DNA from: Drosophila persimilis
Lineage: Eukaryota; Arthropoda; Insecta; Diptera; Drosophilidae
Assembly: GCF_003286085.1 (NCBI RefSeq)
Contig: NW_020825330.1
Span: 806,001-870,000, forward strand
Length of the DNA stretch: 64,000 nt
Reading direction: 5' to 3'
Below are positions 36,101 to 47,900 of the stretch, one piece after another. The position numbers and the translations under genes are program-made. The notes below the pieces were generated by a model. It had not been told where the DNA came from. It saw only the letters and a list, made by a program, of their open reading frames with translations, and did not search any database. How positions within the stretch are numbered: position 1 is the first letter of the stretch; the number at the start of each line of letters is the position of its first letter.

Positions 36101-38241
36101 ACCAACCATAATCCTGATTTCCGTTGTAACTTTCCTCAGAAATGGTTGCCTGATGCATTTTTGCGTAGAATCTTTTCTAGAAAGAACATTTCGGTAGGAC
36201 TTCCTAAAAAAGAGCTCAACGTAGTCCTCAATGGATTTCTTTTGGTGGCATTGCTCTCAAATGAACTCCTTTCCCTTAGCTTCTTCGGGAAGCCCCCCCT
36301 TCACCGCAGCCAAAGATTCGAAGGGGACCTTCCTTTCAAATACAAATAATCGAAACAATCGAATTGATTGGTATAGTAACTAAATTAAATGTTTAAGTGT
36401 GTGTTCTATATTGTGGTCTGTAGACGAAGACTGGCTTAGATCGATTGAATGCGGGATCCCCGATCAGTCCCGAGCTTCTTAAGAACTAGAATCCCTCTAG
36501 GCCCTGAGGCCAGCGAGGCTTCGACTAGAGCGTGACAGATCTACAGATCGGGAGAAGGCGAAATCAAAGGAAAGAAAAAACACAACGTATGTTTATTGTT
36601 TATTGTTTTTGGGTCTTACCCCACTGGTGCACCAGTCACTGTAATCTATGGATTATTGGCTAATATATTGGAGCCAGCAAAAAGGGGCACTCTCGCCCTC
36701 CCCCTTTGCCTCGTTTTGCCCCACCCCTGGACTAGACTCCCGTTCCTCGATTAACCATTTCGCCCTCTCCTTGTCTCCTCGTCTCCTCGCCTCCATGTCT
36801 CTCTTTTTCGCCATTTGCGTGTTCATGACGCAACATTTGCGGTTGTTTATGCTTTTGAGGTCGCATTTCGTGGTTAGCCAATTGTTATGCGCATTTTGTT
36901 TAATTGCACACACGCACACGCACAGAGGCAGACACAGATACACTCTACACACGCACACAGTGTCGTGTGTCGTGTGCTGTGTGCTGTGTGTCGTATGGTG
37001 TGGTGACATCGCCATCGCCATCGCCCATCGCCATCGCCCATCGCCCATCGTCCTGCTCCGTTTAGGTGTTAATATTTCAATTAGCAGCCGTTTATGTTTA
37101 CGTAGCGAGAGGAATGGAACGGAATGGAATTCCCTTGTAATGCTCCACGCAACTGTTACGCCGAAAGTCGTAACGAAACGTAATACTCCTCCTGGACATG
37201 CCACCACACGCCCGTACAGCCGAACAGCCGTACAGCCACACACACAGCATGTGGCAGAGTGGCAGAGTGGCAGGCGTATGCTTATGCGTATGCGTATGTG
37301 TTCTGTTGCGGTGTGTGTCTAATGTCCCGACTAAGTTTTACAACTGATTGCGGCTGAGCGGCACTTAACGAGCCCAGATTGCAGCAGATTTTTATTATGA
37401 TTGCGTTCGTCATCTGTGGGGCAGTCTGTGGCGGGGGACCTTGTGGTACCCTTGGACGGCCCTAGGACTTGAAGGAAGGAAGCTCTGGGCTGGTACCAAC
37501 AAAGGAGGCAGATACTGGGGAGAGTATTCCGGATAGATAGGGAATCGCTAGCCCCTCCTAAGATATCATCCAGTCCGCTCTCAGGATAGCTGATTCCCCA
37601 CCAGATGGATTTCAGTTCGCAAGAATGATTGCCCGAACAGAAGGGATAATAAATCCACTGAAATGCCCACTGGGGGTCCCCTGATCCCTCCGGGATGCCT
37701 ATATATCTACCTTGCGGATCTATATAGATTTAAATACATTTGCTTATCACTTTTTTTGATGAGTAGGCCCTGGGTGACGGGGTGGGCGGGGGATAAACTT
37801 TTCAATAATGAATATGCAACAGTAAATGGCCGACGCATCTGCGGGGGTGCGGGGGATTGGTCTCTCTCTTTCCCTTTCTCTCTCTCTCTCTCTCTCTCTG
37901 TTTTTTGAACATTTTAATATGCATGGCAGGGCCCGACACATTGCAAAAATGAAAAGAACAAAGGGACAGGGGGACAGGGGGACGGCGAAAAGAAAAACCG
38001 CCAGCGGCAAACGAAATAAATTTGTCAGCCATTGCAATATTCTTTTGGGCCGCAAATGAAACTCTGGAATGGCTCTGGCTCTGGCTCTGACTCTGGCTCT
38101 GGCCCTGGACGTGGCACTGGGCTCTGTCTGTGGGATCTGGGATCTGCAGCCTGGACCTGGTTCTGGTTCTGGTCAATAAATAAATACGCAAAAGTAAAGC
38201 ATATACACATACAAAATACATCATGCAAAACGCCGCGACGA

Positions 38242-38266
38242 GTGTGTGTGTGTGTGTGTGTGTGTG
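38242..38266. repeat. (GT)12 microsatellite
   Basis: Perfect GT dinucleotide run. Confidence 0.95.
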
Positions 38267-40951
38267 GGTGTGGCTGAAGGCTGGGCGGTCGGTGGTTCGC
38301 TGGAAATTGTGCATGAAAAATATGAAAAGACATTTTCGGTTAACGTTGCCCCGCAACCAGGGCTCTCCCCTGCTCTTCCTTTGCTCTCTCGACTGACAAT
38401 AAATGTCATTTAGCTCTGGAGAGAGGAGGGAGGAGAGTGGCGAGCGGAGAGTGGAGAGTGGAGAGGGGGGAAGCTGAAGCTGCACAGCTGCACAGCTGCA
38501 CAGCTGCCTGGCAATGCCAATAAAATTTATTTAAAGCAAATTAAGAATCCAATGGCCTGCGAATGATTTGTGTGGTGGAAGATCATCCGCGGTGCGCCGC
38601 GGCAGTCGGCCAGGATCGTCGCCAGGAAGTTTACGGGTGCCCCAGATATCCCCACTCCCCCCGCCCTCAAGCAGCATCCATCAAGCTTTAATGATGATTT
38701 TGTAATCGCCACTCAGGCGATTCACCTAAGACCTGTAAGCTCCTCGGCATCTGGCACCTAGTATTTCCATTTGATCTCTCCTGACGATAGGTGAAATTCA
38801 TTTAAAGCTCCCCTGGACTCCCTTGCCCCATGTCCACTGGCTGTCTCCGGGCTGTCTCTGGCAATTCACTTTTAAACATTGAGCAAAAACATGGACAACA
38901 ATGGTGTGGAGACTATTCAATTCGGGTGCAGCCTTATCTCGTGCTTCAGCCATTTGTCACACAGTTTACACATTCGCCACACACTTTCTTTTCCTTTCTT
39001 CTATTTCGTTTCGTTTTATTTCATTTTATTTTATTTGAAATTTTAATAAGTCTATGCCTGGGTTTTATGTCGGCCTGCCTCCTGGCCCTGTCCCCGTCCC
39101 TGTCCCTGTCCCGGCTCTGTGGCTGCCTTCACAGCATTCAAGTGCATTTCAAATTGAAAAGATTAGGCCCTAGTTTTTGTAGCATTTATTCATAAATAAT
39201 TGAGCAGGTTTTCAGGAGACTTAAAGCCGTATTTCGATCAGAGCTGAATAGTTTCAAATGGGGCTTAAAGGTGCAGCCTGCAGCCTAGAGAAGAGTTGCC
39301 AAGATTAACATCTTTATGGCCATATCAAGTACCCAGAAATGCCATCGATGGCTTCATTAGATTCGAACTGGCATTAACTGGATTCCCCCCCTCCGCTCCC
39401 GCAGAATGGGGGGGGGGGGGGGAATGGGAAATTTTCAATTACGCTCGTGACATGACATAAAACGTAAATTAAGGCAAAATGTCTAAAGCGTTGAAGGGCG
39501 ACAGGGGGTGTTTATATCTGTGGGTGGGCTGTGTGGGGGGTGCGTGTGGGGTGTGTGTGGCTGTGGCTACTGCTGGGGCTGACTGGCGAGTGTAACGCTT
39601 GATTTGCTCTGACATAAGTGGCGGCGACTCCCGACTCCCGACTCCCGACTCCTGCCGCCTTCGGCCTGCCCCCTTCTGCTGCTGGTCGCTGCTTATTGTT
39701 ACGCCTACAACGAAGCCATTCCGAGGCATTCCATTTCTGGCATTCAACATTCGCCAGCATTTGCCATTTGGCTCCTGCTGCTGCTCCTGCTGCTGCGGCT
39801 AGAGGTTTTCATACCCCGTACTCGCCGAGAGCGAGGGTATACGGGATCCCGATTGATCCAAGCAAAAACCAAAGCGGGAATCTCCCGGAGTGATGCAGGA
39901 TGCAGCGGCAGGATCGCAGGGTATCCCCCCGTCGAATCACACAGCACTCCCACTTATTCCGGCTCATTCCCCATGCCGCATGCCGCATGCCCCATGCCCC
40001 ATGCCCCATGCCCCGTGAGTCGTGAGTGTGTTGGACAACACAGCGACGAGTGCATGTTAAGTGCCTTATTATCCTGTTTATGTAACCGTGCAGTTTTGTC
40101 CGGACACAGGACACAGGACATGGGACATGGGACTTCAGAGCCAGAGGCCAGGGCCCTGTCCCCCCATCCCCCCTGTACACATGTAGTGTTTCTCCAGTTT
40201 CATGTTTTATTCAGGCCTAGTTTACAAATTGTCGCAACGTGGGACGTGGCGGCCGGCCGCATGAAATGAATATTTTGAATACAAATAACTTAAAGTCGAC
40301 AAATATCCAAAATTTCGGACAAAAGGAAATTTCTCCCCCGAGAAAACATGAGAAAACAGTCAGCGCCCAAACTGCCAAACGACGAAGACGAAGACGAAGA
40401 CGATGACGATGACGATGACGACGATGAAGACTTGTTGCCTGGCCTGGCAGGGACTGGCAGGGACTGGCAGGGCCTGGCCCTTTGTCCTGGCTGGTTATTG
40501 TTGTCGCAGGAGCCGTTGATTGCTTTCTGTTTTCCAGACGGTTTTCAAGTTCATAGCCCGAAAGGCGGGTCTAAAAATATACATAGCAGTGAAGCCCCAG
40601 AGGAATCAACATTTCACTGGAGTTCTTTCATTGATCTTTCAGACGAGATCGCAGATGAGTGCCAGTGAATGCCCCAAGGAGAACTTAAAGTGGAACTTTG
40701 AACACTTTGAATCGGAGTCGTGTTCTCTGCGCCGTAAAGATTGACTTGATTAAGTTTCTGGAGCTCCTGCGATGCATGCCACACCACCCCACCCCACTCC
40801 ACCCCACCCCACGCCATCCATTCGATTCGATTCGGTTGCGTTCTGTTCCACCTTCTGAGTGTATTTATCATGATTTAGATTGCTAAACACACACACACAC
40901 TTGCACAAAGCCATATACAGCCGGGGAGCCTTGGACAAGGACTCAGAGCCG

Positions 40952-40996
40952 CACTCCCTGCACTCCCTGCACTCCCTGCACTCCCTGCACCCCCTG
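40952..40996. repeat. 9-bp CACTCCCTG repeat, 5 copies
   Basis: Four perfect 9-mers plus one CACCCCCTG. Confidence 0.93.
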
Positions 40997-41430
40997 CAGG
41001 AGCCGCCACTCCAGGCACTGGCCCGACCGTGCCTCCTGGCACTTTAGAGCAGGCTAATTACAAAAAGTGAAAACACAATTCATTTTGCTTGTGGTTTATG
41101 CGTTTTCTTTGCTGCCCCAGCCCCAGCCCCTGCTCCACTGCCCCTGCCCCTGCCCCTGCCCCTGCCCCTGTTCCTGCCCCACTCTGCTGCTGCTGCTGGT
41201 GCTGCAGCACTCCCCCACCTTGCAGCGTTATAAAAATGTTTATGGCTGACGTTTGTTGCCATAAAAATGCGAAGTTGCCCGAGGGGTGGCGGGTGGTGGT
41301 TGGGCGTTGGGCGTGGGGCGTTGGGGGGATCTACCGTTGCGAATGCGATTACTTGACGACCAAAAAGGTCACTCAGCCGTGGCCATCGCCTGCCATTGTT
41401 GTGCCTCGTGTCCTTGTCCGGGGCTACCAC

Positions 41431-41493
41431 TCCTCCTCCTCCTCCTCCTCCTCCTCCTCCTCCTCCTCCTCCTCCTCCTCCTCCTCCTCCTCC
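41431..41493. repeat. (TCC)21 microsatellite
   Basis: Twenty-one perfect TCC units, the longest trinucleotide tract in the window. It is a polypurine/polypyrimidine tract with triplex-forming potential, about 0.9 kb upstream of the CARP signal-peptide exon. Confidence 0.95.
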
Positions 41494-42396
41494 CAGTTCC
41501 TCCCACCCTGAGTGTCTCTATGTGTGTGTGTGTGTGTTTGTTCCCGCCGTATTTATGGCATTGTGTTTGTTAATAACATTTGCAGCGTCGAGTGCATTCC
41601 ATCTCTGACGTAATGCCCCCGACGGGGCCCAAAGCGGCCCAAAGGGGCTCCGGTGCTCTGGCTCCTGTATTGCTTGCTAAAACAAATGCGAACGGAAATA
41701 CCCTGCAGCCGGCACGGAGCATGATAGATCGATATGGAGATCCGAATGCACCCTAGAGGACTCCGATCCCCATGGTAAGGACCACCCAGAGGGAACTCCA
41801 ATGAAACATTCGGTTCCCAGGGGCTCTTTTCTCTTTCCCAGGGTGAATGGAGCTGGTGCCGTTCTGTCCTTTACAGGGTGCCAGTCAGGTCCACCTGCCA
41901 GTCGAGCACCTGACTTGCTTTGTTGTTCTAATTAATTTAAGTCTCCCACTCCCACTCCCTCTCCCACTCCCTCTCCCTCTCCCACTCCCTCTCCCTTATC
42001 CACCTCTCACTCGTGTTCTACTGCTTTCTCTCTCTCCATCTGTATCTCTCTCTGTTTGGCTTTCTTTGCAGTACTTGGCAGTGCAATTACGCAGAATGGC
42101 GTTTGCCTTTTAAGTTTCAACGCTCGCATTGTTCCCCGGCAGCGGCCGAAGGCATCCCAGGCATCCCCGGCATCGCAGGCATCGCAGGCACAGTGGAAAA
42201 ACTCACGTTAAACAGGCGAGCAGTCACCGGCTGTGGCAGCAGCAGCAGCCAGTTCCAGTTCCAGTTCGAGTTCGAGTTCCAGTTGCAGTTGCAGTGGCAG
42301 CAGTGCCACTGACAGGGGCAGTAAGTTACTGTGCAACTTTTGCCGGAGTCCCGTCGGTGCTGTCGTTGTTGTCGCATAACTCAAAGCTGATGAAAT

Positions 42397-42454
42397 ATGG
42401 AGCTGCTTCAGGTACTCTGCTGCACGCTCCTCCTGCTCCTGGCCCGAATGCAAG
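42397..42454 (+). CDS. CARPB: CARPB-like gene, first coding exon (signal peptide)
   Basis: This exon encodes MELLQVLCCTLLLLLARMQ and ends at a phase-1 donor (CAAG|GTGAGT). Joined to the exon at 61518 it gives a continuous hydrophobic signal peptide of about 25 residues followed by WEDWWTYDG. The split codon G|TG (Val20) is completed exactly, which is the main evidence that the two exons belong together. The protein would enter the secretory pathway. An ATG 7 nt upstream (42390) opens an overlapping frame in poorer context and stays open into exon 2. The link to exon 2 rests on phase, sense and the lack of a better donor exon, not on a transcript. Confidence 0.72.
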
Positions 42455-42572
42455 GTGAGTCCGAAGCTGCCGCCTGCAAGCGGCAGCAAGTTGCAGCCAG
42501 ATCCAAGTGGCACGCGGCACGCGGCACGCGGCACGAAAGTCGTAGCTGGTAGATGGTAGCCATCGGTTACAC

Positions 42573-42688
42573 CGATATATGACCGATATTGCTCTATCGA
42601 AAAGTTATCGCTCTTAGTCGACTCCTATTAAAACTATCGATAGGTGGTTCTAATAAACTAATCGCCTGGTTTTGTATCGAATTCGATA
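42573..42688. promoter_or_regulatory. CGATA/TATCG cluster, possible BEAF-32/DREF element
   Basis: CGATA or its complement starts at 42573, 42584, 42595, 42606, 42635 (the palindrome TATCGATA, a perfect DRE), 42675 and 42684, with one more at 42786. The first four are exactly 11 bp apart and arranged CGATA, CGATA, TATCG, TATCG around a dyad at 42591/42592. BEAF-32 binds clustered CGATA and DREF binds TATCGATA; both mark housekeeping promoters and boundaries in flies. Function is inferred. Confidence 0.6.
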
Positions 42689-44869
42689 TTTATGGTAAGC
42701 AAGACATGAAAATGTCACAGATATCTGCCCCCACTAAGACCCAGAAACTGAACATTTTAAAGGTAATCGACTTGTCATCGATCTTTATCGATTTTTATAG
42801 ATTTAATGAGGGATGAAAATCCTTATATTTTGCCATCACTAACAGTGAGTCATGTCGGCATGCTGTCATCGCTGGCTTTGATCTAGTCAAAAATTGAATA
42901 ATTCCCCCCACATGCAGCCCCTAGCACCGCCCCCTTTGGCAGCCCTTGGGGAACAGCTAAGCCTGCACCCCGTGCTCAGCCCCACCTGCACTTTGGGGTC
43001 AGTGTCAGCCGTGTCAACGATATGCGATACGCGATATGCAAATTTCCTGCACATCAGCCCGACACGAGAGCTTGCATAACTTTGCAACACCAATGCCGCC
43101 AGCAACAACAGCAACAACAGCCACAGCAAGTTAAGCAAACAACAAGCGGAACAACATCAGCTGCAATAACCCAGAGTCGCGACGGTGCAACATCGTGGCA
43201 TGTCTCCCGCCCCCGTCCCCCGTCCCCCGCCTCCCGTCCGATAAGTTGCCCCCTGGGCTGCTTTCTGGGTTAGCAGTTTGCTGGCTGCTGGTCTGCTGGG
43301 GTTGTCTTATCAATGCCACAGATCTGTCACCATAAATTTAACATTAATTACGGAATGGCAACCCTGGCGACCCTGGGCAACCTCTGGGCAACCCTGGACG
43401 GCGCCGCGCTCAGCTCCGCTCCTCTGGCAGATAATGAGCAACAGAATAAATAAATAAATTGCAGTTGGGAGGGAAGAAGCAGCAGCGCCAGAGAAGCCTC
43501 AAATTACCAGAAACGGATGCAAGTGACCAAAAAGTTTGCACATTAATCGGGGGCTACTTAGGTCCAACTTTGCCCCGGAATAGGAGGAGGACGGAAGGAC
43601 ACGCAGCAGCAGCCGCAGCAGCAGCAGCAGCAGCAGCAGAGGCTGAGGCAGAGGCAGAGGCCAGGAAAGTGCATTGGTAATGAGCCTGAGCCCCGAGCCC
43701 TTAGCCCCGGGATCTGTGCCGACGCCAATGCAAATGCAAATCGATAGATGCAAATAGACAAAAGTTTTTGAATTGCCAGAGATTCCAATTCAAATCTGAT
43801 CAAATTTTAATGAAATACAATAGAAGAAACAAAGCTGAAAATGCCAGCATCAAATGCCACATTTATGTGCATTTTGTAGGAGTTTTGGAAAGTTTTGAAG
43901 ACCCCCAAAATGGGGTCATTACGGAAAAAAGCATAGCGTAAGTCGAACAATGTTTAGGTGATAATTAATCTAAGAACAGAGTCCAGAAGATGTATAATCC
44001 ATGAGGTATTTCACGCGGTGTTTTGTATCCGAGACTACATCTCCGCTGAAAAGGTAATAAATGCACGACAGCCACTTGCCCCCATCTGTAGGCGCTAAAG
44101 AGGGGGTGTGGAGGCACTTTCCCTCGCCGCAAGCACACACTCACACATTCATGAATGTTGCAACTTCTAAACATTTACTCCCGGCGCCACTTGGCAGAGG
44201 CATTTGCCCCAGCGCCGCAGACTATGCAACGTCTGCGCGGCTTTAAAGACAGCCCCAGACAGAGCACACACACACACACCACATATATGTGGAGTACATA
44301 TATACATATGTATTTGGGCAAATATATAGCAGAGCCAGCGGCCGCAGGAAGAATTTTTAGGAGAGAACTTCAGGAACAGGTCGAAAAAACGGCACGAGAA
44401 ATGGTTGCAAAACGAAAATATCATGAAGATGAAGATGAAGAAGAGGAAGAGGAAAAAAATGCAAAGGGGGGTGGGACACACACACACACACCTACAGAGA
44501 GAGAAAGAAATGTTCATGCAATAAATTCACGTTGAAATTTTGCAATAGTTGCGTCTAGGAGTTGCCGCAGTAAACGGTGGGGCAGAGGCGCCAGAGCGGG
44601 GGCATCAAGAAATAAAACAGGCAACAGGACGCCGAGGGTCGCTGAGGGGCGATGAGGGGCGATGAAGGGCCCCCGACCCACCAATCCACCGACCCACCGA
44701 CCCACCCATCGAGTTGAGTGGCTTCTGCCGGTTCCTGCTGCTGCTTAATTTTGCAGCGCCTCCTTCGCTTAAGTAAACTTTCCACCAAAAGACGGGAGAG
44801 ACGAGGGCAGGGAGACCCGGAGGTGGAGGAGGCCTCCCAGCAGAAGAGGCTGCAACTGCAACTGCACCA

Positions 44870-44911
44870 GGAGCTGGAGCTGGAGCTGGAGCTGGGGCTG
44901 GGGCTGGGGCT
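44870..44911. repeat. (GGRGCT)7 hexamer repeat
   Basis: Four GGAGCT followed by three GGGGCT units. Confidence 0.92.
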
Positions 44912-47900
44912 GGAGGCGCTATTGCCTGGGCTGGCCTGGCCTGGCCTGGCCAGCGATAAGCAGGCCGCCTCGCTCTGCACAATTTTTGTTTGCCCCATTC
45001 GATTAAACTAAACATAAATTTCATGGACGATAAATCAGCCGTGAGCGCTGGGACAGTTCCAGGTGCAACTTGCTGTGCAACTTGCCCCTCGCGGCACGTG
45101 TGGGAAATCAAAAGAGTAGGTACCACGGGCAGAAAGCCAGAGATCCGGCGAGCCAGCGAGCCGAGAGCCAGAGAGGCCGAGCCCCAGTCGGTGGAAGCTC
45201 CATTCAAGGCTTAATAAATGAATTTCCACTCACCGAAAATGCATTAAGTAATCCTCTTCATGGGAAACATTTACATCCCTCCCCCCATCGATGGCACGCT
45301 CGCCCCCGCTCTGTCCCTTCCGTGAGAGGGAAAAAATTCGCCCCATCAAATGGCAAGCGCGAAATTGAAAGAACAATTTCAGAAAATATGATTTTCGGCA
45401 TGGACCCCTGCCCCTGAATGCAGCTGCTGCTGCTGCCGCCGCTGCCGCTGTCGGTTCGTGTCGGAAATAAACAAAAAATTCCAAAGTAAAAATGGAGAAT
45501 GGGAAAAAGAACCAGGGGGAAGCGTCACGCTGAATGCTCTTACAATGCGTTTCGCTCGGGCAGGACTCGGGCTTTGAATGGAGAAATCTTCCAGCTGAAA
45601 CGCAGTGCGGGGAAACCCTCTATTTAAGGATTATGGCAGGTCCTTGTACCTGTGAATCTGTATACACACTCTAAACATATTCGATTTCAAGCGCCTTCTG
45701 CGGCCTCGCCTCCTCGTAGAGTGTTTCGATATCGTTGCAGAGCCCGGCGGCTGCAGCTCTTTGTTCCTGTTGGTTTTTGTTGTTCTTTTGCCGCCGGAAA
45801 ACTATACATAAATATACCCAAAAATAGTTGCTTCTTTTAGTGTTGTTTACCTGTGCTGCCCGAGCCCCTGCCCCAGCCCCTGGCCACACCTTCGCTGGCC
45901 CACTCGTCGGCTACGTAATGTGGCACGTAGCTAACAAACATGGCTGCTTCTCGTGAGGGGGGAGATGTGGGGTGTGGGGTGTGTGTGTGTGGCAGGACAC
46001 TTGCTCTGTTGTTGCTTTTGTGTGCAGCTTCCGGATGGATCTTCAGCCTTTTTGGGAGGGGGGAGGAGGGCTGCAGTGACCGTAAGAACAACATTGGACC
46101 CCTGTCTGTGGCTGTATCTGTATCTGCAAGTGTGTGTGTGTGTGTTAATGCCAAATTAAGTTGCTGCACGTCGGAGCATGCATGAATGCTCCGCCCCCGC
46201 CCCCGACCGCGCCCCCGACCGCGCCCGCAGTGTCCAAGTAGAAGCCAAGCCTCTCCGCAGGCCTGTAATCCCGAAAACATTAAACTGCCCGCGTTAGGAC
46301 ATTGATTTTCGCTTTTGCCCGTGGCCCAAGCACATACAAGCACACAGAGATATCCTTTGGACATAGACACTCAGGGATATCCACAGATAGAGTCTCATCA
46401 TCATCTGCCTGATGCGGAGTCCGATGCGGAGGCCGATGCCTAATGCTGCTGGCTGCTGGCTGCTCGTTTATGCGTTTTCGTGCAAATGAAAATTCAATTT
46501 GAAATGGAAATTATACTTTTTCTTCAGTTATTTTCTCATTGTTGTTTTTCTGTTTTTCTGCTTTTCCGTTTGTTTGTTTTTGTCGTTTTTGTCGTTTTTG
46601 GTCTCTTAAGCAGAGAGTTTGCTGTTTCTGTTTCCTATTTTCTGCTCTCTGTTCTGTTTTATGTTTCTGTGAGCTGCATTTTTGGAAATCGTTTCGCATT
46701 CAAAGCAGTAGATGGAAATATGATTGCCTGCCCCCCCTCCCCACAGAAGGCCCCCCTCTGTGTGCTCCAGAGCCGTGTTCTCGGATTCCAGTTCTCTGAG
46801 AAGACGATGCGATTCGATTTCATATTCCCTCCACTTTTCAGCAAATTAAGCGAAAGTTAAGCAGAGAACAAGGCCACGTAGGCCACACAAAATACAGCTC
46901 CAATTGGAGAGATGGCTCATTCATTGAGTTAATCGGAGACAGAGAGAGAGAGAGAGAGAGAGAGACAGAGGGAGACGAAGAGAGACGGAGAGACTCAATG
47001 TAAGAGAGATAGAGTGTGTGTGCTCTCTCATGCATGGCCAATAATCCTCGGGAATGGAGACATAAAACAATGGACGAAAGGACTGGGGCACGGAGGAGGG
47101 GAAGGCGGAGCATAACATAATTTCCAGCACTTAACCATGGCCAACTGTTGTCCCATTTCCATTTCCTGCCCCATGCCCCATGCCCCATGCCACACTCAGA
47201 GGGTCATGCATTTTTCCGCTTCGCTTGTTTTCAAACTGATTTCAATCTGTTTCTGCTGTCTTCCTTCGATCTTCCTTCCTTCCTTCCTTCCTTCACTTCA
47301 GCTCCAGCTTCATGCCACATCCCTTGAAGCCACACTCTGTCCGTCCTCCGTCACCGACTGCCACCGCACCACGGCAGCACCGTTTTGGCCGTTTCATTGT
47401 TTCATTGTTGCCAAAAGTCGTCGAGGTTTTTTTTTGTTGCGGCTTTTGTTGTTATTGTCGCTTGGCCGGCCCGGTCATCGTCGTCCCACCCCCTGGCCCA
47501 TCAGCGGCATCTTCTGCCCATCTCGTGGCGTCTGGCAATCCGTTTTCCGTTTTCCGTTTTTCGCGTTCAATTCGCGGCCCTTTTGGCGCACCCCACGCCC
47601 AAGATGCCACGCCCCGCTCGCTAATGATTGCTGGGCATAGCGGATGCCGCACTCACCTTGCAACTGCCGCAGAGGGGTGCTCCAAGGCACGCTTCGAGTG
47701 ATCTCCCTTCGGGGCAAATGCTTGCGGACGAGTGTGAGTGCATTCGCACCGATACGAATGCGAATACAATGGGAATGTCTCGATCTTGCCTTCTCTCCTG
47801 TTTGGCTGTAATTGGGATTGTAATTGTTCGTGCCCCTCCCCTCGGTCTCCCTATGCCGTACCCTTTCCTTCCTTCAGTTTCTTTCTTTCGTTCCCTTTTT

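Larger units (their letters stand above)
26170..42396. other. gene-poor region upstream of the CARP gene
   Basis: No convincing coding exon was found on either strand. Several long open frames (36648-37322 plus; 37802-38485 minus; 32962-33534 minus) are composed of simple repeats or overlap open frames on the other strand. Non-coding 5' exons or promoters of the CARP gene could lie here; initiator-like sequence near 33625-33650 is one possibility but cannot be proven. Microsatellites and 7-, 9- and 10-bp repeats are very frequent. Confidence 0.55.

Noticed and set aside
36648..37322. 224-codon open frame on the + strand
   Set aside because: It is built from CACACG, TGTGTCG and CGCCAT repeats. 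An open frame of similar length lies on the opposite strand, and the base pattern is typical of non-coding fly DNA.
37802..38485. 227-codon open frame on the minus strand
   Set aside because: It is dominated by CT, GT and CTCTGG arrays, with no domain or start context.
39800..39930. ATACCCCGTACTCGCCGAGAGCGAGGGTATACGG, transposon-tail-like
   Set aside because: It resembles GGGTAT/ATACCC-flanked sequence common in fly intergenic DNA, but no terminal repeat pair, target duplication or coding remnant was found, so I cannot call a mobile element.
40348..40668. 106-codon frame with a D/E run of 17 residues
   Set aside because: The acidic run is a GAC/GAT microsatellite. The remainder shows no conserved feature.
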